64,000 nucleotides of DNA from Salinarchaeum sp. Harcht-Bsk1 (GCF_000403645.1 NC_021313.1:1054001-1118000), one strand, 5' to 3'. Positions 52,316 through 61,408 are shown, numbered from the stretch's first letter. Numbers and translations: made by a program. The notes: a model not told the origin generated them from the sequence alone.

Positions 52316-53350
52316 CTAATTCTCGGCCGACTCGCCACCACCGGATCTTTTCGTGATATGAATTTGCGGGTTTTGAGCGCGGTAGACGGCACCATCGCCA
52401 GCCAATTCCTGGACCCGAGGACTCTCGAGATCATCTGCAGGGACCTTCGTGGCCACGTTGGTTCGTTCAAGGAAATCGATGTATTCCTGGGTGCCTGGTT
52501 CGGGGCGGCTTTCAGCACTCGCGGTTCTAATATAAGGAGCCGCTTTTACGAACACGTCGTATTCATTCATCACCCAGAGGCCCGAATACTGACCGATTTC
52601 TTGCCGGACGGTGAAGTTGCAGTGATGGGACCCTTCGTGACTTTTGAACTGGTATTTGGCAAAGTGTACAGATTCGCACGGAGCGTCACTCGTCCCGTAG
52701 GACCAATTGTAGGTGACGGAACTACTGGAACCGGACTCACCGTTGTCGAGGAGGGCGGCAAAAGCCTGGACCGTGGGGATAGCGACTGCTGCAAAGGTAC
52801 TCGTCCCAGAAAGTGCTGCGGTCGCGGCGGTCCAAGCTGCCGAGCCGTAGTTGAGATCGTCCCCGTTGTTGGGCGATGGAGCAGCACCTACTTCCTTCGA
52901 ATTAGGACTCACAAAGATTGAAGCCACATCCTCATTGTCGTTAGATATCTTGAGTTCTTGGTGAGACATGGAAGAGGTAGGTTCGTATTCCCCCTCAGAA
53001 TAGGTCTCTTGTAGCGTATAGCCAGCACCGAACGACCGGAAAAAGTGGTGCCATTTACCCGTTATTTCTAAAAATTTAGATCCTAAATAAACAAGTCCGG
53101 ACTGGATTTCCGTCAGGCGGGTGAGAGGGTTCGTGTTGGATGATTCGTAATAGTCAGAGTTCGAACGTTCCCACTCATAGTCCTCCAGGCTGTCCTGCTG
53201 GCTCTGATCTGGGAGCTGACACGACGTTGCTGCGCTCGCTGTGCCAAGGACGCCAGCAAGCGTCATCGAAGCACCGGCTGCACCCGCACTCCGGAGGATA
53301 TTCCGCCGGTTGTATTTGCTACCCCGTCGATGTTCTCTGTTTTCAGACAT
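52316..53350 (-). CDS. Tat-exported protein of unknown function in an AT-richer insert
   Basis: An unrecognised 344-residue protein. The N-terminus has the Tat motif RRNILRSAGAAGASMTLAG (about 15-33) and a likely cleavage after TASA. The mature part is Ser/Asn/Tyr-rich, has three cysteines, a weak hydrophobic stretch (AAWTAATAALSGTSTFAAVAIP) and aromatic strands (YNWSYG, YSGLWVMNEYDVF). Codon and amino-acid use are much less GC-biased and less acidic than neighbours, suggesting horizontal transfer. A CATAATAAA TATA box (53376-53384) lies 30 bp before the start. Confidence 0.75.
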   Translation of the reverse strand: MSENREHRRGSKYNRRNILRSAGAAGASMTLAGVLGTASAATSCQLPDQSQQDSLEDYEWERSNSDYYESSNTNPLTRLTEIQSGLVYLGSKFLEITGKWHHFFRSFGAGYTLQETYSEGEYEPTSSMSHQELKISNDNEDVASIFVSPNSKEVGAAPSPNNGDDLNYGSAAWTAATAALSGTSTFAAVAIPTVQAFAALLDNGESGSSSSVTYNWSYGTSDAPCESVHFAKYQFKSHEGSHHCNFTVRQEIGQYSGLWVMNEYDVFVKAAPYIRTASAESRPEPGTQEYIDFLERTNVATKVPADDLESPRVQELAGDGAVYRAQNPQIHITKRSGGGESAEN

Positions 53351-53678
53351 TGCAACCATCCACCATTGCCGATGGCATAATAAAACTACTGACTAATAAA
53401 AATAAATTATTAGAATATTCATTTAATATATTGTTCGGAAGGCGCTCCGTGTTGCCCTCGTGATTATAGTTATCATCTTTGTATCATTATTGGATTCATC
53501 GGGAAAGCACACGACTCGAAGACAGTGATACGAAAACGGCGTGTAGAAGAGCAGCCGGCTGAAGCTATCAAGTGCGGCCATTTCACACTAGGCAGCGGTT
53601 TTATCACTCTCCAATGATACTTGGGATTAGTGTGATGCATGGCCAGATATTTATCTGCGCGATCAGACCTTCGTACGT
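53351..53678. other. AT-rich divergent intergenic region
   Basis: No gene. It contains a very AT-rich tract (about 53375-53440) and two opposing promoters: CATAATAAA for the secreted protein (53376-53384) and GATATTTATC (53646-53655), centred 28 bp before ATG 53679. Confidence 0.6.
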
Positions 53679-54128
53679 ATGCCCCAACGCGTCCCCCGAC
53701 GTTCCTTCCTCCAGTCGGCGTCAGTCGGAATCGCCGGCCTTGCCGGCTGTACGACGTTCGGGAGCCAGTCAGCGTCCCAGATGCCGGAGTTTGTCGGTTT
53801 GACCGCAATCAACCACCACGACGCGCCGCATACCGCACACGTCCGACTTGAGCTAGACGATGAAACCGTCTATCGAAAGTCCAAGCAGATCGCTGCTGGC
53901 GGATCGAGAGACTCGCGAGCAGCGGTGTTCTCCGACTATCCGACAGCAGCCGAACCCTACGTCCTGTCCGCGTGGCGGGACGACCACCCAGAAGCAGAAG
54001 CAATGACCCTCGACTTCGCATCGTTCGATACCGAGTGTCTCGGCGCGTCAGTCCAGATTGGGACGTTCGGAAGTGACGTCGAGAATCCTGAACTGGCCAT
54101 CTACTATACCACCAACTGTCGCTTCTGA
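53679..54128 (+). CDS. Tat lipoprotein of unknown function
   Basis: A 149-residue exported protein. Tat motif PRRSFLQSASVGIAGLAG is followed directly by a lipobox Cys (LAGC, about residue 24). The mature part has beta-strand-like segments (HTAHVRLELDDETVYR, EAMTLDFASF) and ends with YYTTNCRF; two further cysteines could form a disulfide. It resembles short haloarchaeal lipoproteins of unknown role. A TATA box 28 bp upstream fixes the ATG. Confidence 0.78.
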   Translation: MPQRVPRRSFLQSASVGIAGLAGCTTFGSQSASQMPEFVGLTAINHHDAPHTAHVRLELDDETVYRKSKQIAAGGSRDSRAAVFSDYPTAAEPYVLSAWRDDHPEAEAMTLDFASFDTECLGASVQIGTFGSDVENPELAIYYTTNCRF

Positions 54129-54614
54129 ACGTAGCGCCAGCATCTGGACGGCGCTGACCAGTCGCTTCCCGACCGTCGCGACATCATAGAGTCCGCTCAG
54201 TACTCCTCGACGTCGACGACGCGTTTCGTCTCCTCTTCGTGAGGTCACCATCCCCTGAGACGACTGGCGCGTCACTACGAACGACCTGTGACGGCAGTCA
54301 CTGGCGCTCGGACCTGCGGAAGACGTACATCGTGATCGCGTGGACCCTGCGATTGCGACGGCAGACGGCACGCAGAGGGACGAGCTATCGGCGAGGCTGA
54401 CGAGAGGGATCGCCAGCAAACTGACCAAGAAAGCGAGGACACCGAAGTGTACCGTCCGCATACGGCACTGGAGCGGCCGGGGCCGCATCAGCTTTTCTGC
54501 GGCGACCGTTCACCGAATGAATCGGAGACCCAACGCGCCGCCCTTCGAACGGAGTTCGCCGGATTCGGAGGACTCGTGCCCGCCGGGAGGGAAAATGAGC
54601 CGGTCGTCTCGCCG
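54129..54614. other. Intergenic region without recognised gene
   Basis: 486 bp between the Tat lipoprotein and the mutS stop. Several open frames cross it but none has family-like sequence or a promoter at the right spacing. It ends the AT-richer insert between mutL and mutS. Confidence 0.45.
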
Positions 54615-57299
54615 TCACTCACCGTCGAGTGACTCCTGCCACTCCTGGACCTTCGCGAGCAGTTCGACGGGCGGTGTCTCGTTCACGTCGAGGTCGGCTA
54701 GCTCCTCGAGCACTGCCTTCGTCTCGGGATCGAGTTGCTCGCTTGCGTCATCGTCGCTCGATTCCGGTCCGGACTTCCGTGGACGCTGCGCGCCGACCCC
54801 GCCATCGGCACTCGCCGTCCGGAGCTCTCCACTCCCGACGTCGAAGACCACCTGCTGCGGCTCGCCGTCGCCGGAACTCCCGCCGCGGGCCTCGATCGCT
54901 TTCTCCTGTCGCAGCCGATCCAGCACGCCCTCCGAGCGATCGACGACCGGCTCGGGCACCCCGGCGAGATCCGCGACGTGGATCCCGTAGCTACGATCGG
55001 TCGGCCCCTCGCGAACGGTCCGCAAGAACGTTACTTCGCCGTCGGTCTCCTCGGCGGCGACGTGGACGTTCGCGACGCGATCGAGGTGGTCGGCGAGCGT
55101 CGTGAGCTCGTGGTAGTGCGTCGCGAACAGCGTCTTCGCGCCGACCTCGTTGTGGAGGTACTCCGTCGCCGCCCACGCGATGGAGATGCCGTCGTAGGTC
55201 GCGGTGCCGCGGCCGACCTCGTCCAGAATGACGAGGGACTCCTCCGTCGCGGAGTGGAGGATGTTCGCGAGCTCCTGCATCTCGACCATGAACGTCGAGC
55301 GGCCCTGGGCCAGCTCGTCGAGCGCGCCGACGCGGGTGTAGATGCTGTCGACGAGCCCGATCCGCGCGGCGTCGGCGGGCACGAAGCTCCCGACCTGCGC
55401 GAGCAGGACGATCAGCGCCGTCTGGCGCATGTACGTCGACTTCCCGCTCATGTTCGGCCCCGTCACGATCACGAACCTGCGGTCGTCGCCGAGTCGTGCG
55501 TCGTTGGGCACGAACGTCGTCGTGGTCTCGACGACCGGATGGCGCCCGCGCTCAATTTCGACCGGGCCGCCGGCGGGTCCGAGTTCGGGCCGGACCCAGC
55601 CCTGCTCGGCGGCGTGGGTGGCCAGCGACGCGAGCGCGTCCACCGTCGCGATCGCGCGGCCGGCGTCCTGCAGGAGCGCCGCCTGGCTAGCGACGGTCTC
55701 CCGAATTTCCTCGAACAGCTCGCGCTCGATCTCCGACCGTTCCTCCTCCAGTCGCAGGATCTCCCGCTCGCGTTCCTCCAGCTCCTCGGTGACGAACCGC
55801 TCGTGGTTCTTCAGCGACTTGATCTGGCGGAAGTGGTCGGGCACCTGGTCGGCCTCGGAGTTTCCGACCTGCACGTAGTAGCCGTCGGTGGCGTTGCGAT
55901 CGACGGAGACGTGGGTGATCCCCAGTTCCGAGGAGACGCGATCGTCCAGGCCTTCGATCCACTCCAGCGCGGCCTCGTGGCGCTCCACGATCGCGTCGAG
56001 TTCGTCGTCGTAGCCGCGGGCGATCAGACCGCCCTCCGAAAGCGACGCAGGCGGTTCCTCCGCAAGCGCCGCGTCGAGTTCGGCGCGGAGTTCGGCGGCC
56101 GCGCGGCGGTCCGGGCGCTGGAGGATCTCGGGAAGGGGCGACTCGGCGAGCGTCGCGTCGTCCTCGATCACCGCCTCCGCGGCGGGGAGGACGTCGAGGG
56201 CGTCCCTGACCCGCAACAGGTCCCCCGCATCGGCGCTGCCGTGGGTCGCCTTGCTCGCGAGCCTGGCGAGGTCGGCGGCTTCGGATAGCTCCTCCCGGAG
56301 CCGCTCCCGCGCCAGGGCGGAGGATCCGAGAGCGTCGACCGAATCGAGCCGCGTTGCGATCGTCTCGCGATCCCGCCGCGGCCGGGCGAGCCACTCGCCG
56401 AGCCGTCGTCTGCCCGGGCTCGTCACGGTCTCGTCGATGGTCGCGAGCAGGGAACCGTCTCGATCGCCCTGCATCGTCTCGGTCAGTTCGAGGTTGCGCT
56501 GGGTCGTTGCGTCGAGGGCGACGTGCTCGCGGTCGCGGTAGCGCTGGAGCCGGGTGAAGGAAGCGAGTACCCCAGCGCCGGTCGTCTCGACGTAATCGAG
56601 CGTCGCGCCGGCGGCCTGCACGGCGGGCGCGGCCGCTTCGAGGCCGACGCTCTCGACCGCTCCTTCGCCGAACTGCTCGCGGAGGCGGTGGGCGGCCGCA
56701 CCGGGTGCGAACGCCTCGGCCTCGTGGAGGGTGAGCGTGGCGTCCAGATCGCCCCGGAGCGTCGCGATGGCGTCGTCGTCCTCGCGGAGGTCGGGCCCGG
56801 GTAGCACCTCGACGGGGTCGAACCGGGCGAGTTCGGCGAGCAGGTCGCCGAGGGTGCCGCCGACGCCAGTCACGTAGAACCGCCCCGTGGTCACGTCCGC
56901 AAGCGCCACGCCGTAGCGGTCGGTCTCCGCGACCACGGTCGCGAGGTATCGTGCGTCGGCGTCCGTCGTCGAGAGGAGCGTGCCTGGCGAGACGACCCGG
57001 GTCAGTTCGCGGGAGTGATCGCCGCCCTCGTCGCGCTGATCGGCGACGGCGACGCGGTAGCCACGTTCGACGAGCGCCTGGAGGTACGGCGATAGCTCCG
57101 AGAGCGGCACGCCCGCCATCGCGTAGGACTCGCCGCCGGAGGACTTCGAGGTCTGCTTGAGGTCCAGTTCGCGACAGACCAGCTCCGCGTCCTCGCCGAA
57201 GAACTCGTAGAAGTCGCCGACCTGCATGGCGAGCACGTCCGCTCCCGACTCCCGTTTCAGGGCGGCGAACTCGCCGACGATCCCCTCCGCTGCGTCCAT
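54615..57299 (-). CDS. mutS: DNA mismatch repair protein MutS
   Basis: An 894-residue mismatch-recognition ATPase. The mismatch-binding Phe-x-Glu is in VGDFYEFFGEDAE near residue 30. Walker A is TGPNMSGKSTYMRQ, with Walker B LVILDEVGRGTATYDG and the FATHYHELT signature. Middle lever/clamp domains span about 250-540. An acidic spacer precedes a final helix-turn-helix-like tail (LEELADLDVNETPPVELLAKVQEW). Start MDAAEGIVGEF is chosen from the family; the open frame continues far upstream without homology. Confidence 0.96.
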   Translation of the reverse strand: MDAAEGIVGEFAALKRESGADVLAMQVGDFYEFFGEDAELVCRELDLKQTSKSSGGESYAMAGVPLSELSPYLQALVERGYRVAVADQRDEGGDHSRELTRVVSPGTLLSTTDADARYLATVVAETDRYGVALADVTTGRFYVTGVGGTLGDLLAELARFDPVEVLPGPDLREDDDAIATLRGDLDATLTLHEAEAFAPGAAAHRLREQFGEGAVESVGLEAAAPAVQAAGATLDYVETTGAGVLASFTRLQRYRDREHVALDATTQRNLELTETMQGDRDGSLLATIDETVTSPGRRRLGEWLARPRRDRETIATRLDSVDALGSSALARERLREELSEAADLARLASKATHGSADAGDLLRVRDALDVLPAAEAVIEDDATLAESPLPEILQRPDRRAAAELRAELDAALAEEPPASLSEGGLIARGYDDELDAIVERHEAALEWIEGLDDRVSSELGITHVSVDRNATDGYYVQVGNSEADQVPDHFRQIKSLKNHERFVTEELEEREREILRLEEERSEIERELFEEIRETVASQAALLQDAGRAIATVDALASLATHAAEQGWVRPELGPAGGPVEIERGRHPVVETTTTFVPNDARLGDDRRFVIVTGPNMSGKSTYMRQTALIVLLAQVGSFVPADAARIGLVDSIYTRVGALDELAQGRSTFMVEMQELANILHSATEESLVILDEVGRGTATYDGISIAWAATEYLHNEVGAKTLFATHYHELTTLADHLDRVANVHVAAEETDGEVTFLRTVREGPTDRSYGIHVADLAGVPEPVVDRSEGVLDRLRQEKAIEARGGSSGDGEPQQVVFDVGSGELRTASADGGVGAQRPRKSGPESSDDDASEQLDPETKAVLEELADLDVNETPPVELLAKVQEWQESLDGE

Positions 57300-57387
57300 G
57301 CCCGTGGGAAAACGACTCGGCGGCAAAACGATGTGGGTTCCGGGGCGGAAGTGATCCCGACCGTGGGCGAGACCACAGTCCGGGAAG

Positions 57388-57456
57388 GACGGGCTGAAAC
57401 TGCAGGCGTGGACGGGCTGAAACTGCAGGCGGGGCGGGCGGGAACTGCGGCCGGGG
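57388..57456. repeat. 23-bp intergenic tandem repeat (3 copies)
   Basis: Units at 57388-57410 and 57411-57433 differ only at their ends (GACGGGCTGAAACTGCAGGC core); a third diverged unit covers 57434-57456. It lies between the Bat-type regulator and mutS. The core CGGGCTGAAA...CTGCA is shared with the repeats at 12565-12634. Confidence 0.88.
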
Positions 57457-57469
57457 GCTGAACGGCGGG

Positions 57470-58156
57470 CTACGTCTCCACGAGGAAGGTGACGAGTTTC
57501 CGCTCGGCGGCGCGGACGTGCTGCTGGAACGTCGTCGGACTGATGTCGAGTTCCTCGGCGATCTCCTCGCCCGTCTTCCGCCGTGGGCGCTCGTAGTAGC
57601 CGGCCTCGAAGGCAGCGTGGAGCACCTCCCGCTGGCGATCGGTGAGCCGATCGAGCACCGACGCCTGGAGTTCGCCCTCGCTGAGCAGCGGCGTCGGCCG
57701 GTCGCGTGCGCGCTTGGCGACCAGTTCGACGGCGTGATCCCGCTCGAACGCCGTTACGATCTCTCCTGGATCGTGCCGGGGCATGATCTCTGCGACGATC
57801 GTGCCACCGTCGGGCGTCCCTTCGACGGTCGTGGGGACCGCGCCACGCTCTGCGAGGTAGCGCGCGGGGCAGCCCTCGCCGACGACGAACTCGACCAGAC
57901 AACGGCCCTCGCCGTCGGCGAGTACGTTGGCGCTGTGGCAGGCGTCGCAATCGGCGGTGTCGAGGACGCCCGCTGTCGGCGCATCGTGCACACTGAAGTA
58001 CTCCGCCTGGAGGCCGTCGCCACGAGGAAGCTGCTTTTCGAGGACCATCCGACAGTCTTCCTCGCGAGCGATGCTGACGAACGGGTAGGCAGGGGCAGTG
58101 ACGGCGAACTCGACCTCGACAACGCGGCCGTCGTGTGACTCGGTGCCCCGGGACAT
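57470..58156 (-). CDS. Bat-type helix-turn-helix transcriptional regulator
   Basis: A 228-residue regulator of the haloarchaeal bacterio-opsin-activator family. The C-terminal HTH_10 domain reads LTDRQREVLHAAFEAGYYERPRRKTGEEIAEELDIS with TTFQQHVRAAERKLV. The N-terminal 150 residues form an uncharacterised sensor-like domain with four cysteines (DCR, CDAC, GCPAR) that could sense metal or redox state. Start 58156 has a GTTTAG TATA-like element centred 28 bp upstream; ATG 58162 is the alternative. Confidence 0.87.
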   Translation of the reverse strand: MSRGTESHDGRVVEVEFAVTAPAYPFVSIAREEDCRMVLEKQLPRGDGLQAEYFSVHDAPTAGVLDTADCDACHSANVLADGEGRCLVEFVVGEGCPARYLAERGAVPTTVEGTPDGGTIVAEIMPRHDPGEIVTAFERDHAVELVAKRARDRPTPLLSEGELQASVLDRLTDRQREVLHAAFEAGYYERPRRKTGEEIAEELDISPTTFQQHVRAAERKLVTFLVET

Positions 58157-58249
58157 ATCCATTGATACCAAATGAATAGCCTAAACTGTTCGTGTGCCAG
58201 TCGTCAGACGAGGTCGGAGACCGGGCCGACGGCCCCGCCCTCTGCCGAT

Positions 58250-58531
58250 TCAGGGCGTGATAGTCCCGGACTGGTGGACCTCGACTGCGCCCGACGAATC
58301 CAGCAGGATGTCGTACCCCGCAAAGACGAACGTGAGCCTGCCGATCGCGCCCTCGCTCGCGAAGACGGCGTCGAGTGCGTCGGGGTCAACGGAGTTCGCG
58401 AGCGTTGGGAGATCGTCTATCGTCTCGTCCGCGACGTCGGTGACGATCTGGGAGATGACGACTGACGCCGAGTCGGTCTGCTCGACGGTCGTCGTCGCGA
58501 TAGGCGTGCCATCAGCAGCCTGGAGGGACAT
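58250..58531 (-). CDS. HalOD1 output domain protein
   Basis: A 93-residue single-domain protein of the haloarchaeal HalOD1 family, thought to act as an output domain in regulation. It has VVISQIVTDVADETIDDLPTLANSVDPDALDAVF followed by a beta-hairpin (RLTFVFAGYDILLDSSGAVEVH). A TATAATT-type box at 58556-58564 lies 29 bp before the ATG. It is next to the Bat-type regulator, and the two may act in the same regulatory circuit. Confidence 0.83.
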   Translation of the reverse strand: MSLQAADGTPIATTTVEQTDSASVVISQIVTDVADETIDDLPTLANSVDPDALDAVFASEGAIGRLTFVFAGYDILLDSSGAVEVHQSGTITP

Positions 58532-58735
58532 ACTGGCGCGTTGTCACGGAACGGGTGTATAATTGATGGCTGTGTGTGGCGGTGGTGCCCGAACGCGCCA
58601 CGGAAGTGCACCGCTGACGAACGAGTCAGGTGGCAGCACCGGGCGACCGCGGTGCGGATAGCCAGCGAGATCGGTCCCCGTGTAGTCGGTGGTTACCGGC
58701 CGAACGGACCGCGAGACGCCTCCAGTCCACCGAAG

Positions 58736-58790
58736 CGTCGCACGACTCCGATGCGTCGCGCGACACCGACGCCTCTCACGACACTGACGA
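58736..58790. repeat. 18-bp tandem repeat upstream of the LysE gene
   Basis: Three degenerate 18-bp units of the form CGTCGCACGACTCCGATG are consecutive. In the lysE frame they would encode DASHDT-like hexapeptides, so they are either leader DNA or a coding N-terminal extension. Confidence 0.7.
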
Positions 58791-58824
58791 CGGGCTTACG
58801 TGCGGGCGCTTCGTCGCGGGGACT

Positions 58825-59577
58825 GTGTCGGTCGCACTCTCCCTCCTCGGCGGCGTCGCATTCGGGCTCGCGATGGCCGCGCCGCCGGGGCCGATGAACG
58901 CCGTCATCGCCGAAGAGAGCGTCCGCCGCGGGTGGACAGCGGGCTTTCGGGCCGGACTCGGCGCAATGACCGGCGACGCAATCTTCTGCGTCCTCGCGTT
59001 CGTGGGCGTCGTCGAGGTGGTCCAGCACGCGCCGAGGCTTCGGGCCGCGATGGTCGGCGTCGGGGGCGCCCTGATGCTCGTCTTCGCAGTCGACGCCGCC
59101 ACGGGCGTCAAAAGCGCGGCGGGAATGGAGGCGCCCGGAACGACGACGAAGGACGTCGAGGGGACGGAAGCAGCCGACGAAACCGTCGCCAGCGGTGCGC
59201 TCGACCGGACCACCGGGTTCCGGAAGGCGCTCGTCCTCGCGCTCACCAATCCCTACCAGATCGTCTTCTGGCTGACCGTCGGCGTGGGGCTGCTCCGTGC
59301 CGGCACCCTCGACCTGGTCACCCAGGCGCCGTGGCTCGGCGAACTGCTCGGCACGCTCGGACTCGGCGAGTCGCTCGTGATCGAGACCGGGAGCCTCGCG
59401 TTGCTGGTCGGCTTCTTCGGCGGCATCGGGCTCTGGATCACCGGCTATCCTGCGACGCTCGTGGCCGTCGACCGGCGGAGCGAGCGGGCCGGCCCCGTCG
59501 TCGCGGGCATCTCGGCGCTCGTGCTCGGCGGGTTCGGAATCCTCTTCCTGATCGACGGCGTGACCGGACTGGTCTGA
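58825..59577 (+). CDS. LysE family amino acid exporter
   Basis: A 250-residue membrane protein with about six helices of the LysE/RhtB type: LLGGVAFGLAMAAPPGPMNAVIAEE at the N-terminus (PGP motif), AGLGAMTGDAIFCVLAFVG, and LTNPYQIVFWLTVG in the second half. An acidic loop of about 40 residues separates the halves. GTG 58825 is chosen for a usual family N-terminus; a weak GCTTAC element is 28 bp upstream. A longer frame with a hydrophilic DASHDT-repeat extension is possible. Confidence 0.82.
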   Translation: MSVALSLLGGVAFGLAMAAPPGPMNAVIAEESVRRGWTAGFRAGLGAMTGDAIFCVLAFVGVVEVVQHAPRLRAAMVGVGGALMLVFAVDAATGVKSAAGMEAPGTTTKDVEGTEAADETVASGALDRTTGFRKALVLALTNPYQIVFWLTVGVGLLRAGTLDLVTQAPWLGELLGTLGLGESLVIETGSLALLVGFFGGIGLWITGYPATLVAVDRRSERAGPVVAGISALVLGGFGILFLIDGVTGLV

Positions 59578-59618
59578 CGATCCGACGGGCCCACCGACGG
59601 TCCCCGCGAGCGACACTG

Positions 59619-59790
59619 ATCGAAGGCCGCGCAGACTTCATCGACCGAAGACCGTTCGAGCTAGGACTATCGAAGGCCGCCCGGGCTGCAACGATCGAAG
59701 GCCGTCCGAGCTACGATTATCGAAGGCCCCTCGGGCTGCAACGACCGGAGTCGACCGGGCCTCAGCGATCGAAGTCGACCGGGCCCTCCG
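59619..59790. repeat. 25-bp tandem repeat between the LysE and HD genes
   Basis: Three regular 25-bp units (59669-59693, 59694-59718, 59719-59743; ATCGAAGGCCGCCCGGGCTG-type) are flanked by diverged units at 59619-59668 and 59744-59790. The last two units run over the HD-protein stop codon and its final codons (GPVDFDR). Confidence 0.85.
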
Positions 59791-60469
59791 CGGACCGGGG
59801 GTCGACGTTCGAGAGTTCCTCGGTCAGCCACTCTCGGAGCCACCGCACTCGCTTGAGGCGCCGGTGGACGACGCTCTCGGCGGCGTCGCTGCGGATGCGT
59901 TCCTCGGCCTCGTGGCCGCGCTCCAGCACCCGTTCGACCATCTCCGCGGCGTCCATGTGGGTCCGGGCCTCGTAGCCCATCCGGAGCATCATCAACACGG
60001 CGCCGTTGGCCCCGACCTTGTCGAGCAGGTCGGCCTCGATGAGGCACTGGGTCTCCAGGGAGAGGTCCTCGAGTGGTCCCTGGTAGGAGTGGTCCTCGAT
60101 CGACCGGCAGACCTCGTCCAGGAACGACTCGGGGTAATCGCAGTGCGTCTCGAGGTACTGTCGGGCTACCCGGGCACCCTCCTCGGCGTGGACGTCCTGT
60201 TCGGCGTCGAGTTTCGCGACGTCGTGAAACAGCGCGGCGACCCGGGTCACGTCGACGTCGGCGCCCTCCTTCCGCGCGATCTCGGCGGCGAGATCGACGA
60301 CGTTCCGGATGTGGTTGTAGCGGTACTCCGCGGAGTGCCAGGGGTACCACCGCATCCGGCCGCCCTCCTCCTCGCGCTCGACGCTGGCGGCGAGATACTC
60401 GAAGACGAACTCCTCCATGGCCGCGAACTCCTCTTCGGAGACGCGGCGCTCCTTGATTTCAACCCCCAC
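59762..60469 (-). CDS. HD-domain phosphohydrolase
   Basis: A 235-residue HD-superfamily protein. Metal residues appear in HIRNVVDLAAEIARKEG (first His), AALFHDVAKLDAEQD (HD pair) and the downstream IEDHSYQ and EADLLDKVGANG aspartate. It resembles small HDc/YpgQ-type nucleotidases or uncharacterised haloarchaeal HD proteins. The GTG start gives VGVEIKERRVSEEEF; a later Met is possible. Its last codons lie inside a 25-bp tandem repeat. Confidence 0.84.
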   Translation of the reverse strand: MGVEIKERRVSEEEFAAMEEFVFEYLAASVEREEEGGRMRWYPWHSAEYRYNHIRNVVDLAAEIARKEGADVDVTRVAALFHDVAKLDAEQDVHAEEGARVARQYLETHCDYPESFLDEVCRSIEDHSYQGPLEDLSLETQCLIEADLLDKVGANGAVLMMLRMGYEARTHMDAAEMVERVLERGHEAEERIRSDAAESVVHRRLKRVRWLREWLTEELSNVDPRSAEGPVDFDR

Positions 60470-60731
60470 CGAACCACCTCGACGAAAGCGTGTACTCGTT
60501 CATGTTAGGCGAATACAGGACCGTTCGACTCTTTAGGCTTACGTACCGGCCACCAGCGGGCGTCGATTCGGCCAGCGATCGGTGCTCAGCGGCCCGAGAG
60601 TCCACGATTGGCCACTCCGGGAGTCGCCCCCCTTTCGTCGCGGCGGCACCTCGTTTCGTGGACAGCCCGGGTGCGCGTCTTCCCCGACCGGCTCACGTGC
60701 GTTTTTCCGCTCCCAGCCCGTAGGACCCTGC

Positions 60732-61406
60732 ATGAAAGGCGAGGGAGTGACGACGCTCGAGACGGTCGGCGAGTTCGAGGGCGGTGCAAGCTGGATCGCC
60801 TATCCCGACGAGCAGATGCAGCGGGCGAGCCACGTGCTCGTCGAGGACGAGGAGCTGTGGCTCGTCGATCCCGTCGACGCCGACGACCTCGATCAGTGGC
60901 TCGCCGAGCTGGGGACCGTCGCCGGGATCGTGCTCCTCCTCGATCGGCACAAGCGCGACGCCGCCGAAATCGCGCGCCGCCACGACGTCGCCGTCCACCT
61001 TCCGGAACAGCTCGCAGCCGAGGGTGCGACGCTCGACGCCCCGTTCGAGACGTTCGAGGGACGGCTCGCGGACACCGGCTATCGCACGATCGAGGTCCTC
61101 GATCGGTTCTTCTGGCACGAGGTCGCCCTCTTCGATCCCGACAGCGCCACGCTCGTCGTCCCCGAAGCACTCGGCACGGCCGAGTACTTCTGCACCGCCA
61201 GCGAGCGCCTGGGCGTCCACCCCGCACTCCGGATGTTCCCGCCACGGGGAGCGCTGGGGAGCATCGACCCCGACCGGATCCTCGTCGGCCACGGTGCGCC
61301 CGTCCTCGAGGACGCGAGCGAGGCCCTCGGGACCGCCCTCTCGAACTCCCGGAGCGGCGCGCCCGGCCTCTACGCCAGGACCGTCCGCGCGGCGCTCCCG
61401 GTCTGA
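60732..61406 (+). CDS. Degenerate metallo-beta-lactamase-fold protein
   Basis: A 224-residue protein resembling the MBL fold (HVLVEDEELWLVDPVD, VAGIVLLLDRHKRDAAEIARRH, RILVGHGAPVLED) but with DRHKRD where the metal site HxHxDH should be, so one or both zinc sites are probably lost. ATG 60732 opens MKGEGVTTLETVGEF. It lies 2 bp before the next gene, so the two are an operon. Confidence 0.7.
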   Translation: MKGEGVTTLETVGEFEGGASWIAYPDEQMQRASHVLVEDEELWLVDPVDADDLDQWLAELGTVAGIVLLLDRHKRDAAEIARRHDVAVHLPEQLAAEGATLDAPFETFEGRLADTGYRTIEVLDRFFWHEVALFDPDSATLVVPEALGTAEYFCTASERLGVHPALRMFPPRGALGSIDPDRILVGHGAPVLEDASEALGTALSNSRSGAPGLYARTVRAALPV

Positions 61407-61408
61407 GC

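Noticed and set aside
52049-52921. 290-codon plus-strand frame over the AT-richer insert
   Set aside because: It is antisense to the Tat-exported protein, whose signal peptide and promoter are convincing.
57300-57950. Upstream extension of mutS to 1111 codons
   Set aside because: The extra residues are Arg-rich shadow sequence over the Bat-type regulator and the 23-bp repeats; the MutS family N-terminus begins at 57299.
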